Shown one piece after another: positions 37,648 to 46,900 of a DNA stretch of 64,000 nt (the stretch's first letter is position 1; every line of letters begins with the position of its first letter). A program made the position numbers and the translations under genes. Origin of the DNA: Angomonas ambiguus (Eukaryota > Euglenozoa > Kinetoplastea > Trypanosomatida > Trypanosomatidae). The stretch spans positions 186,001-250,000 of the forward strand of contig JADNSB010000013.1 in assembly GCA_019695575.1 (NCBI GenBank). Reading direction: 5' to 3'. Below the pieces are notes generated by a model. The model saw only the letters and a program-made list of their open reading frames with translations, searched no databases and had not been told where the DNA came from.

Positions 37648-38508
37648 TTACTCATCATCATCCTCCTCGTCTCCTGCTGCCTCCACCTCCTGGCGCCGGC
37701 GCTCCTGTCGCTCTAGCCGCCTCTGTTCCTTCCTCGCCTGTTTGGCCCTCTCCTTCACCTCCAAGTCATGTTCGCGTAGGAGACCGTTTCGTACCACCAC
37801 CGCGTTGAAAAATACATTTTTCCACTTGTTGAGGTTTGAACCGGTTGCCCGTATGGGATCGGTGGCAGTGTCTAGTGTCGCTTTTTCCAGTATCTTTTTA
37901 TTTTCCCCCTCCGCATGTTCTAACAGGAGAGAGTACCGCAACGGGAGACCTTTGACAAAGAAGCGCATCTGTGGGGTACTGCGCACCTCTAAGGAATGAA
38001 GCAGTGCAACGAGTTGCTCGTACGCCCTTTTATGTAGAATCACCTTTTCCTGCTCGTTGGGTTGCCGTTTCGCGACAGTGAAGGTGGGGTCGGAGGCGAT
38101 AAGGGGGGCAACATTGGTCTCCTCCTCTGAGCACGCACAAATGTGAAAGAAACGAACGTGACGACGGTGAAACGTCGTATCGGGATTCTCTACCAGCTGT
38201 TCCTTGAATTGACTAAACAGAGAGTGGCCGCGGTTCACCTCCTCTTCCTCCTCCTCGTGGCCCTCCTCCTCGGCGTCGTCGACCGCCTCGTCCTCCCCCG
38301 ACTGTCCCTCCGGCTTGGGGGGTGGGGGGTATCGTAGTTTCCCTATGCCGCTATAGGAACAGAGGGTGGAGGTAATCACCACACAGCACAAGTTTTCCTG
38401 ATCGGCGGCTACTTTTTGCTTAAAATCCTCCTCGTTAAACAACATCTCAATCACCTCCTGGGGCAAGGGGCCCTGCTCCGAGTCCTGGCTACCATCATGA
38501 TCGGACAT
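37648..38508 (-). CDS. Acidic protein with a divergent thioredoxin-like region
   Basis: A 286-aa protein starting MSDHDGSQDSEQGPLPQEVI. Residues 25-50 (FKQKVAADQENLCCVVITST then LCSYSG) resemble the first strand and active-site turn of axonemal thioredoxin-like proteins (TXNDC3/NME8 type), with CSYS in place of CGPC. Further on, RFFHICACSEEE and PQMRFFVKGLPL could be the later strands. The putative fold is split by a poly-Glu insert (about 80-97). The C-terminus is a charged helix rich in Arg/Glu. The open frame continues 40 codons upstream through a poly-Leu stretch that is encoded by the (AAT)n microsatellite in the 5' flank; it is not thought to be translated. Fold call tentative. Confidence 0.72.
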   Translation of the reverse strand: MSDHDGSQDSEQGPLPQEVIEMLFNEEDFKQKVAADQENLCCVVITSTLCSYSGIGKLRYPPPPKPEGQSGEDEAVDDAEEEGHEEEEEEVNRGHSLFSQFKEQLVENPDTTFHRRHVRFFHICACSEEETNVAPLIASDPTFTVAKRQPNEQEKVILHKRAYEQLVALLHSLEVRSTPQMRFFVKGLPLRYSLLLEHAEGENKKILEKATLDTATDPIRATGSNLNKWKNVFFNAVVVRNGLLREHDLEVKERAKQARKEQRRLERQERRRQEVEAAGDEEDDDE

Positions 38509-38552
38509 GGCAAACTCTGTGGAGGAGTGTGTATACTCTACTGTAGAAAGGA

Positions 38553-38591
<39 letters not shown>

Positions 38592-38840
38592 CGCGAAGAG
38601 AGGGAAAGAAGGAAAAAAAAAATACCAATTTCTAGGCAGAACGAATACAAGTCAAGTTAAAGAGAAGTGTGCTTTACATAAAGCACAGACAACGCAGAAA
38701 AAAAAGAACAAAAGATAGACTTTTCTTTAGTTATTATTTAAACGTAAATAGATTATAAAGAGGTATACAAGGACGAAAAACGGTGCAGATGAGGAAAACT
38801 GAGAATCAGTAAAACAGAGAGAATGCCAAAAACAGAAACG
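38509..38840. other. Intergenic region with an (AAT)n microsatellite
   Basis: 332 bp. A trinucleotide repeat (AAT on the plus strand) of about 11 units lies at 38557-38589, upstream of the thioredoxin-like gene. The rest is A-rich. It covers the splice region of that gene and the 3'UTR of Bud23. Confidence 0.6.
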
Positions 38841-39558
38841 TTAAAATTTTGGCTTTCTTTTTCTTCTAGTATACTTGGTATCGGCAGTGACGTGTTCCCC
38901 ACGGCGGCGTCGTTCCTCCTTCTTCATCAGCACCCAATCCTTTGTTCCTGCGACAGGGCGGTTGTCCTTGCGTCTTCTCTTGCTCGCCCGATGCGTCGAC
39001 GCCCCACGCGCCCGCTTCACTCTCTCTCTGTCCCTCCCCGCCACCCTCACCCGCGACCGGCCCTCTTCCTCCTCCTCGTACTCGTAGTTCTCCTCGTCCT
39101 CCTCTTCCTCTTCCTCCTCGTCACTCTCGTCCACCTCGTGTGTGAGGCCAGGCGGGGGTACGAACCCTCCTGCCACCTGACCAGCCTGTAGGACCAGGTA
39201 GTACTTTTTAGCGCGGACCGAGTGTGGGAAGTCGACCACGACACCACCGCTAAATCCACACTTCATCGCAGCACGGGTGATGAGGTGGATCTGCTCTGGT
39301 CCGTTGGGGTAAAACTGTAGCACCGCCTTCGCCCCCCGCCGCAGACAGTGATAGAGACTCTGAAACAGTTTCATCAGTCGCCGCTGGGGGACCTCCCCGC
39401 GTCGGTTCACATGACAGAGCCACTGCACCGCGGAGATGGAAACACACCCATCAAAGGTGCCTGGGCGGAACGGCAATCCATCCCCCATATCCGACTGTGC
39501 CACCTCCATCATGAGCGGTCCTGGAGTGGTAAGAGGGGCACCTTCGTCTCCCTCTCCT

Positions 39559-39593
<35 letters not shown>

Positions 39594-39983
39594 TTCCTGG
39601 TCGCTCTCAATCAACCCCCACTTCACCCCAGCGCTATTGAACCGTATGCTCCCCCCTTCCTCCTGTGCTGCCTCCTCCCCTAACTGGTACTGAGACCGCT
39701 CCTCCTCCTTGGCAAGGCGCAACATATCTGGACTGACATCCACTCCTACCCAACAGTGCCCCGCCTCGGTCAGTACCGCCCCGCTGATACCACTGCCGCA
39801 GCCAATATCGAGCAGGTAGGCCCCTCCGCTGCCGTCGCGGGGTAGGTTCAACAGCTCTAGGGCTCGGAGGGTCATGGACCGCTGGATCGCCTGGACCCGT
39901 GTGCCGTGGGTGTAACGTCTGGCCTCCGCCCCGCTGTAGAACAGCTCTGGTGGGTTCGCCAACTCTGGCCGTGTGACGGACAT
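38841..39983 (-). CDS. BUD23: Bud23-like 18S rRNA (guanine-N7) methyltransferase
   Basis: A 380-aa SAM-dependent methyltransferase that in other eukaryotes modifies 18S rRNA in pre-40S particles with Trm112. Seen: N-terminal PELANPPELFYSGAEARRYT, SAM motif LLDIGCGSGISGAVL (57-71), VGVDVSPDML, a VSISAVQWLCH segment and the post-domain KKYYLVLQAG. The C-terminal TKDWVLMKKEERRRRG and DTKYTRRKRKPKF are the hallmark Bud23 tail. An acidic insert of about 60 residues (95-155), with 13 consecutive Glu, splits the Rossmann fold between motifs I and IV, and a second Glu/Asp-rich run (about 285-315) precedes the tail. The protein is about 100 residues longer than the yeast or human one because of these. 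Confidence 0.9.
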
Positions 39984-41821
39984 ACTGTGTGGATTCCTAT
40001 GGTTGGAATGATTATGATTAGTGTGGTGAGTACTAGGACTAATTAACTAATTATTTTTTTTTTTTTGTGGTGTTGTTGTATGAACTTTGGCTTTATGGGG
40101 GAGTTGCCCAAAAAAAAAGGGGGAAAGAAAGAGAGAAAAAAATGAGGGGAATACGAATAATAATAATAATACCGAACTAAACTATAATGCAGATGAAAAA
40201 TTATATCTCCATACATACCGTTATTAAAAAATTTGAGAAACAAAAAAACTAACTAACTAGTTGTAAAAATAATATATTTTTTTTTATCTGTTTATTTTCA
40301 TTTATTCTTAATAAAGAGTGATTAGCCTTAGAGCTGCTCATTACTTTTATTTTATTTATATATGTACACTAAATAGTATAGTTGTGAAACAACTTCCCAT
40401 TTGTGAAGTACTATCATTCGCTCTTCAGTATTTTTTTTTTTTTTCTGCTAATAAAAAACAATATTACAACAAAAAAAAAGGGTGATTAAACCTTATTCTA
40501 CTAATACTACTTTATATACCAGTGCTATAAAAGTGTTTAAAATAGTAATAATAACGAAAATAAAAATAAAAATTAAAAAAAAAAAGAAACACGCAGCTAT
40601 TAGAAGTTGAAAGGATTTTTATCTTTTTTGGTAGCTGCAACGACATTTATATATGTAGATATATAGAGTTATACTACAAATATTGAGACCGTATCATTCT
40701 TTTTTTTTTATAGTATTTCCTTTTTATCCTGACAAAACGAAAAAAAAAACACAAAAAAACAATAAAATTCATATATATGTAGAGAAGAGATTAAAAAAAA
40801 AAAAAGTAAAAGGGGGAAGAAAAACAGGCGGACCTTAACGATTCTACCCAGGAGTATTTCGAAGAGACATTCTACCCTGCTCCTTTTTTTTTTTCTTCTT
40901 TCCTCTCTTTTTACTTTTTACTTTTTTATTTCTCTAATGTGATATTATTTATTTATTGAAATTTTTTATTTATTCATTTTTTTCTCCTCCTAACAATTTT
41001 TTATATATTTATTAATTCAATATCCACTCACCTTTTCCTTTACGATTACTGTGATTCCTATTACATGTGTTCTTTTCTTTGTTAATTTATTTTTCTATTG
41101 TGAACTTTCTTTTTAACAATAATAATAAACAAAAACGACAAAAAAGACAAGTTACAACTAAAAGTTTCAGTATACTTCTTATGATAACAGTGAACACACA
41201 AACACACACACACACATAAAAAAAGAAAAAGGGGAGTGGTATATCGACAAAACATAAAATCAGTGGATCTATGATTTCATTATCTTTATTATTGGTTTAC
41301 TTATTATATATATTTGTATATAATAATTGAAAAAAAAAAGAGTCATCACATGCCAAAAAGTGAAATTACGAAAAAACAATAATGATAAAATAATAGTAAA
41401 AAAAAAGAAAGTTGGGGTTGGGAGAAAGGAAATAATAATAAAAATTAAAAATCCTGGAAAAATAAGAAAAAAAAGAGGGGAAACTTTGACGATAACAGTA
41501 AATAATAATAATAATACCAATAATACAGTAACACTACTAATACTATTTTTAGAATCCGTTCATCCTTTGTAATCGTTTTAAGAAAGAAAAAAAAAACAAT
41601 TACTACCTTTTTTTTTTTGTTAGATGGTAATTCCGAAAAAAAAATTGGTTCGTTCATATTAGAGAGATTACTGGTAGTGGTGGTGGTTGCTTTTTACCCA
41701 TCCTTTCCTCTTTTTATTATTATTAGTGTTACTACTATTATTAGTGTTCAACAGTTTAACACGTATATTATATGAAATATACGACCCCCAGAGTATAAAA
41801 GATATTTAAAACGTGATTGTG

Positions 41822-41844
41822 TATATATATATATATATATATAT
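41822..41844. repeat. (TA)n microsatellite
   Basis: About 11 TA units inside the long gene-free region; one of three similar TA tracts in the window (also 6081-6108 and 35590-35617). Confidence 0.85.
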
Positions 41845-43601
41845 TTACAAAAAAAAGAAATAATTAAGAGAGTATTCTTTTTTTTTTTTCATATTGCTGA
41901 AAAGGGTGAAAGTCAAAAAAAAAAATTGTGACGGTGTACTGTAATTAAATTACTTTTCATTTATTTTTCTTTGGAAACATTACTTTACCCTCTTCGTAAA
42001 AAAGCAAAAAAAAAAAAGTCATTACATTCTTAATTTTTCGTAGTTGTGTTTTTTTTTTTTAAGTTTCTTTTTACTATTATTAGTATTATTTATTTATTTT
42101 GTTTGGTTGATTGTTTCTCTTTCACATTTGTCTTTTTTTCTTTATCCTCATTAAACATTATTATTAATCGTTATTAAATTATTTATTTATCTTTTCTTTA
42201 AAAAAAAAATCATTTCTGTGATTCTGTTGCAGTACTTTCTACACTACTTTTTTTTTTTATTTCGTTGTTGTTGTTTTTCCCCTTCGTACATGTGGATATC
42301 TGTCACCCATCTTTGTTAACAAGGAAAACATAAAAAAAAAATGAAGCGAAATAGTACTAAAAGGGTGGACCCTTTTTTTTATATTTATTTTTTTTCAACC
42401 CTTTTCCGTTATAAGAGCGGAAAGGAAAAAAAAATAAAAAAAAAACTAATAAATAAAAAAGAATTGTAAACGATATAATAATAATTATAATGTTAGAGAT
42501 AAATTAATAACAAATGAACCGTAAAGTAGAAACGTGACTAAAAAGAAGTGAATAAAAGAAAAGAGGGATGGCGTGAAAATAATAAAAAAAAAAAAACTAT
42601 GTTAAATAAAAATACAAAAAGAAAAGTGAAACTTTCTTCGTGGTTATGACGGCTCCGTTTCAAAAGTTTATTTTTCCTATTTTTCTCCCAACCCCACGTG
42701 TGAAAACACACGTGTTGTACTTATTAAAAAAAAAAAAAATCAATTACTGATTTCATTTATTATTCCTTTTTTTTTTTTTTGAATTCATTTTTTTTATTTT
42801 TATTTTTCGGGTTATGTTGTTTGATTATATGTTTATTTTTATTTTATTTTTCTTTCGTTATTATTTATTTATTTGTTTTTTTCTTTTTTTTATAGTAGTT
42901 CAGTGATTTTTCATTTATTTAACCTTTGGTTACATCTCAAGTGAGATAAATAAATAAAAAAAAAAAAGAAGTGAAAGCGTAAAAGGGGAAAATAAATCAG
43001 TGAAGTAAAACAATAAAATATTATTAAATGAATGATAAAAAAAAAAAAAACATAACAAAAAAACAGAAAAAAAGAATGGAAGAACAAATTGAAGATAGAA
43101 ACAGAAAAAGGAAAAAAAAGAGATGAAGGAGTAAAACGAAACATATATAAACAAAACGAAAAAGGAGGATTTTTTTTTTTCAATTGGAAGGATCGCTTGG
43201 TGCCACATTTTTTCATTTTCTTCCATCCCCTTTTACAGTCATTATTTTTTCGATTTATTTATTTTTGTTTTGCATTCTTCCTCCTCCTCCCTTTATATTT
43301 TCTCTTTCTTCTTTATTTTTCCAGACGTAAAGTTTCCTTTGTCGTTTAAAAGTGTTGTCCTCCTGTCACGTCATCTCCCCATTTGCTCTTCCTTTTTCTT
43401 TTCCTTGTTTTTTATTACGATGAACACCATTTCTTTATAAATATATATACACATATACATATACATACATATATTTACCGCAATGAATTAATACGAGGGG
43501 GAAAAGACGGTGCTAATGAAAATAGTCTTTTTTTTTTCTTTTTTTGGGGTTTTTCATTCCTCTTTCTTATCACCCTGTTTGGTCTACTTTTATATTTTAC
43601 G

Positions 43602-43620
43602 CTGTGTGTGTGTGTGTGTG
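43602..43620. repeat. (TG)n microsatellite
   Basis: About nine TG units on the plus strand, 69 bases from the stop codon of the HNPY gene, so a CA repeat in its predicted 3'UTR. Confidence 0.85.
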
Positions 43621-43688
43621 CGGGTGTCTGTGTAGGGATGACGCTCTTACACCATACAGTTCAGTACAGTACAGTAATATAGAGTACC

Positions 43689-44297
43689 CTAATAGACGAC
43701 GGAGGTGGTCACGGCGCCGCGAAGGACTGGCCGACCAGAGGAGCGGTCGACTGGGAGGGCGGCCACGACCGTACGGACCACCACGGAGCCATTATTACTG
43801 GTCTTGGTCGTAGGACTGGTAGGGGGGCTGGCCTTGGTCGGTCGGGCAGGGCTCTGGGTGGGGAGGCCGAGGGAGTGAAGGGTAGGGATGGTGCCACCGC
43901 TGCTGCGTCGCTCCTGGCGGGCGGACTCGTAAAAGGAAGGGACGACGGGACGGGCCGATGGGGCGCCGTCGGCGGTGGGCTGCCAGCGGTCCTTGCCACT
44001 GTAGGACCGAGCGGAGGGGCGAGGGCGGGTGGGGGTCGAGGGGACCTCCTTCTCCTTCTCTCCGCCGTAACAGTCCTCGAAGGACACATCGCTGCTGGTC
44101 AGCTCAACGAGCGCGAAGTGGTAGGGGTTGTGGGTGTAGTAGCCGGAGGAGGCGGTGGACAGCGGGGAGCCGGGGGCAGAGAGGGGGTAGGAGAAGGAGT
44201 AGGGGTAGACCGTCGCCGCCTTGGCGTTGAGCTGAATGTTATCCGCATTCTGGTAGGCAGAGGTGCAGTCCGATAGAGGGAGGGTAAGGGTGCTCAT
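43689..44297 (-). CDS. HNPY-motif protein, candidate MKT1-recruiting mRNA regulator
   Basis: A 202-aa protein with no recognised fold. It is Ser/Pro/Ala/Tyr-rich and probably disordered. Residues 56-59 read HNPY (context YYTHNPYHFALVEL). In T. brucei an H-[DENQ]-P-Y motif is, as I recall, the site by which several mRNA-binding proteins (ZC3H11, CFB2) bind MKT1 of the MKT1/PBP1 complex. Residues 23-32 (LNAKAATVYP) resemble a PAM2 motif, but Val replaces the key Phe. The C-terminal half is Arg/Ser/Thr-rich. Codons are almost all GC-ending, like L3 and unlike most neighbours. The gene is followed by the 3.7-kb gene-free stretch. Function as an mRNA regulator is an inference; no RNA-binding domain is visible. 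Confidence 0.82.
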   Translation of the reverse strand: MSTLTLPLSDCTSAYQNADNIQLNAKAATVYPYSFSYPLSAPGSPLSTASSGYYTHNPYHFALVELTSSDVSFEDCYGGEKEKEVPSTPTRPRPSARSYSGKDRWQPTADGAPSARPVVPSFYESARQERRSSGGTIPTLHSLGLPTQSPARPTKASPPTSPTTKTSNNGSVVVRTVVAALPVDRSSGRPVLRGAVTTSVVY

Positions 44298-44689
44298 GAT
44301 GATACTGGGTGATTACGGGTAATTTTTTTTAATAGTTTTTAATTAATATTTTTTTTATTGTTACCTGCTGAGAAAGTTGTATTAACGGGTGAATGAACCG
44401 GTTAATAAGAAAAAACAGAAGGTAGAAAAGTTACAAAAAAAAAATGTAATTAAAAGGGATTAAAGTAATTACGGGTAAAATAAGGTCGAGAACGCGTGGG
44501 TGTAGAGGATTGGATGTTGAAAAACACTAGTATGGGAAAGAGGAGAAGAAGGGAGAGAGTGAAAGCGATTTTGACAGTTCAAAAAAAAAAAAAGGGCAAC
44601 TATTCCAAAGGTCTTCGAAGAGAATATGTATAAAGATGCATATGGATACGAACCAACAACCCCTTTAAAAATCAACCCCCACAAAGCGG
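44298..44689. other. Intergenic region, no gene seen
   Basis: 392 bp of AT-rich sequence holding the splice region of the HNPY gene and the 3'UTR of the GPI16-like gene. A 71-codon frame (44469-44684) was not called. Confidence 0.5.
44365..44369 (-). promoter_or_regulatory. Candidate spliced-leader acceptor for the HNPY gene
   Basis: In the mRNA sense a pyrimidine tract (TTTTCTACCTTCTGTTTTTT) is followed, after a short spacer, by AACTTTCTCAGCAG. Two AGs three bases apart could serve. The 5'UTR would then be about 70 bases. Confidence 0.5.
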
Positions 44690-46630
44690 TTAACTGGAGG
44701 AGGATATCAAGTCCCTCCGACAGAACAACCGATGGGTCATACGGGCTATAGCGGCCGCCATCAACGACAGGAATACTAATCCCATCGACATGACGTTGAA
44801 CGTCATCGCCGCGTCGGGGACTGGGAGGTGAATGCCGGAAACTCCTGGAGCGCGGAGGGTGTAGCGACAGTGGCAGGGGCCCGACGAGGTGATGGGAGTG
44901 TCTTTTTCTTCTTCTTTGGGGGTATCCCTTCGTACGGTATTCCCAATCGATCGCATAATTCGGTGAAGGGTGTCGTGGTGGCTAATTTTGACAGTGAACA
45001 GCGGACCCTCTCGGGCACACACAGAGGCACAGTCACCGTCCTCCCCCTCAGTGACAGTCCGCTCCACCGAGACGATGGGCTGAGGCACCACTCGCAGACT
45101 GTGCGAGTCGCGCGGCATCTCTTGAATAGACGCCCAACCATGCTGCACGTGAAGGCGGGCCAGGAGGATGCCGTTGGGCCGACTTTGGTAGTGGGTCAAG
45201 TGTTCCTCGGTGATGGCGACGGTGAAGATGACGGCGAGGGTGTTGGTGCTAGTGTCGACGTAGGCGCTCTCCACCACCGTCTCCCCGTGTACACTCTCAA
45301 CCGCGTGCAGTTCCGGTCGGAGGAGGTGCAATGGAAACAGCACTAGTCCTCTTACCCGGTCCCCTACCTTCAGACTATGGGTACGTTGTGATGCACCAGA
45401 GTGGTTTCCTGTGAGAGAAGGGGCGTGAAAAGGGGTACTCGACGCTATCCTTCGGGGCCTTAGGAAGACATTTAGCATCAACACCAAACGAGAGGGCTCT
45501 TCGATTTGGTAAAACACCTCTGGCTCGTTATCGGTCCGAAGCAGGTTGGGCTGGGGTGCGAGGGCCAAGGCGGGGGAGGGAGAGGACGGACCCTTTACCA
45601 GGGAGGGTGGGAGTGTCGCCCGCAACACCTTATCCACCCCTCTAGACCCGAGGTGAATAGAAAGTGGCACGGCGCCTTTCTCGGTATACGGAGGGAGTGT
45701 GGTCCTCCAGAGCGCCGCCGTCTTTTGTTTATCCGTGCTATTGTGGAGTACAAACGTCATGGTGAGGTGGAGCGCGTACTCTGTACCGCTAGTACCATAG
45801 AGGGTGTGGTCGGTGACGGTGCGCTGAGAGCTGTGCAGCTGTACCTGGTGGAACCCGGTGGAGAAAAAGGTAATCAACGACGGGATGGTGGAGTGAAAGA
45901 TCCCGTGCAGACCATCCGGGGACCGTCGTCCGCCGTACTTGCTCGACAAGAGTGGTTCCACGTGTTGGGTACAAATGGTGTCGTGATAGACGCTGTGGTA
46001 GGAGCACCACTCGTGATGCACAGCGTCCTCCACCACCAACCCGTTAGGACGAATGTGCCGTGGGGTGTCGTCGGTCCAGCTCAATGGAGAGGACGTTAAC
46101 GTGGATATAAACTGTGCCGCCCACTGATACTGTTGTTGGGCTCCTTTTACACTGTCTGGCTGGTTGGGAGAAACCTCTGATTGCGTTTTTCCACAAAAGG
46201 CTAAAGAAGAGTAGGCACAAGTGATGTGTTGGGATAAACTCTGTCTCAAGTCCTGTAAAGAATCCCCTGAAAAGTTGCCATCCCCTGTCCACTCGCTTCT
46301 CCAGCTACCACCACAGCCCGACCACTCCACACTGTCGAACCCTTGTTGGGCCAGAATATAGTACCACGTAGCCTCAAAATCCTGGTTGAAAACAATATCC
46401 TCCGTCTTCATCCCTTCCGGTACAAAGAGAACGGAGGAGTCGACCACAGAGATAAGGGTGGGAAAACCGTCCTCGTCGTCAGGGCTGGGCGGTAAGTCCT
46501 CTAGGCTCATCTCTTGATACCGATGGGTGGTGGCGGAGACTGCCTCTAGGCCGTGACTAGGCAAAGCACCACTAAGGCAAAGGGCCAACAAGCAGTAGAA
46601 GAGGTAACGCATTGTGGGGAAGATCTTCAC
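44690..46630 (-). CDS. GPI16: GPI transamidase subunit GPI16/PIG-T-like
   Basis: A 646-aa type I membrane protein: signal peptide (about 1-27, YLFYCLLALCLSGALPSHG), a long lumenal part and one C-terminal membrane helix (about 608-632) with a short cytosolic tail. The C-terminal motif HLPVPDAAMTFNVMSMGLVF parallels the LPTPDFSMPYNV sequence before the PIG-T membrane helix. N-glycosylation sequons (NFS, NST, NHS) fit an ER lumenal protein. PIG-T/GPI16 belongs to the complex that attaches GPI anchors, essential for surface coats in trypanosomatids. An alternative is another ER protein with the same pre-membrane motif, such as PIG-X/PBN1, but the length favours GPI16. A second Met at residue 7 is an equally possible start. 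Confidence 0.72.
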   Translation of the reverse strand: MKIFPTMRYLFYCLLALCLSGALPSHGLEAVSATTHRYQEMSLEDLPPSPDDEDGFPTLISVVDSSVLFVPEGMKTEDIVFNQDFEATWYYILAQQGFDSVEWSGCGGSWRSEWTGDGNFSGDSLQDLRQSLSQHITCAYSSLAFCGKTQSEVSPNQPDSVKGAQQQYQWAAQFISTLTSSPLSWTDDTPRHIRPNGLVVEDAVHHEWCSYHSVYHDTICTQHVEPLLSSKYGGRRSPDGLHGIFHSTIPSLITFFSTGFHQVQLHSSQRTVTDHTLYGTSGTEYALHLTMTFVLHNSTDKQKTAALWRTTLPPYTEKGAVPLSIHLGSRGVDKVLRATLPPSLVKGPSSPSPALALAPQPNLLRTDNEPEVFYQIEEPSRLVLMLNVFLRPRRIASSTPFHAPSLTGNHSGASQRTHSLKVGDRVRGLVLFPLHLLRPELHAVESVHGETVVESAYVDTSTNTLAVIFTVAITEEHLTHYQSRPNGILLARLHVQHGWASIQEMPRDSHSLRVVPQPIVSVERTVTEGEDGDCASVCAREGPLFTVKISHHDTLHRIMRSIGNTVRRDTPKEEEKDTPITSSGPCHCRYTLRAPGVSGIHLPVPDAAMTFNVMSMGLVFLSLMAAAIARMTHRLFCRRDLISSSS

Positions 46631-46900
46631 ACGTATGGCCAGTAATTTATTTATTTATTTTTACTTACTATTTAATTTAATAGTTACGCATATGAAAAAA
46701 CAAAAGAGAGAGGAGAAAAGAGAAAAGGAAAAATATACTAGTAGTAGTGCTGAAGCACTTCCCTAAAAAAAAAAAAAAAAACTACGCTTTGATATCAGTG
46801 AAATTGATGAAACAGTAAATAAATACAGAGCTAATGTACAGGACAATGAATACAAAAAATACTGAAGAAAAAAAAAACACCCCCTCTAGATAGTGGTCTC

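Larger units (their letters stand above)
39984..43688. other. 3.7-kb gene-free AT-rich stretch, probable giant 3'UTR
   Basis: By far the longest gap in the window; the others average about 300 bp. It lies inside a one-directional gene cluster, downstream (mRNA sense) of the 202-aa HNPY protein and upstream of Bud23. No frame over 101 codons is seen, and the longest are Phe/Lys low-complexity. A likely Bud23 splice acceptor lies near 40091, behind a pyrimidine tract at about 40109-40140, so the upstream transcript probably ends at about 40.2-40.5 kb. A-rich and T-rich blocks of 200-700 bp alternate. Microsatellites: (TA)n at 41822-41844 and (TG)n at 43602-43620. No tRNA or other RNA gene was recognised. 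Confidence 0.7.

Noticed and set aside
41269-41657. Short frames in the middle of the long gap
   Set aside because: Same low-complexity character; they arise from homopolymers.
42911-43226. Two overlapping frames of about 100 codons in the long gap
   Set aside because: Phe/Ser/Lys low-complexity sequence from A- and T-runs, no domain, no conserved motif; fits non-coding DNA.
39984-43688. Centromere, strand-switch region or tRNA cluster in the gap
   Set aside because: Genes on both sides run the same way, so it is not a strand switch; no tRNA A/B boxes were recognised; there is no satellite array. A replication or transcription element cannot be ruled out by eye.
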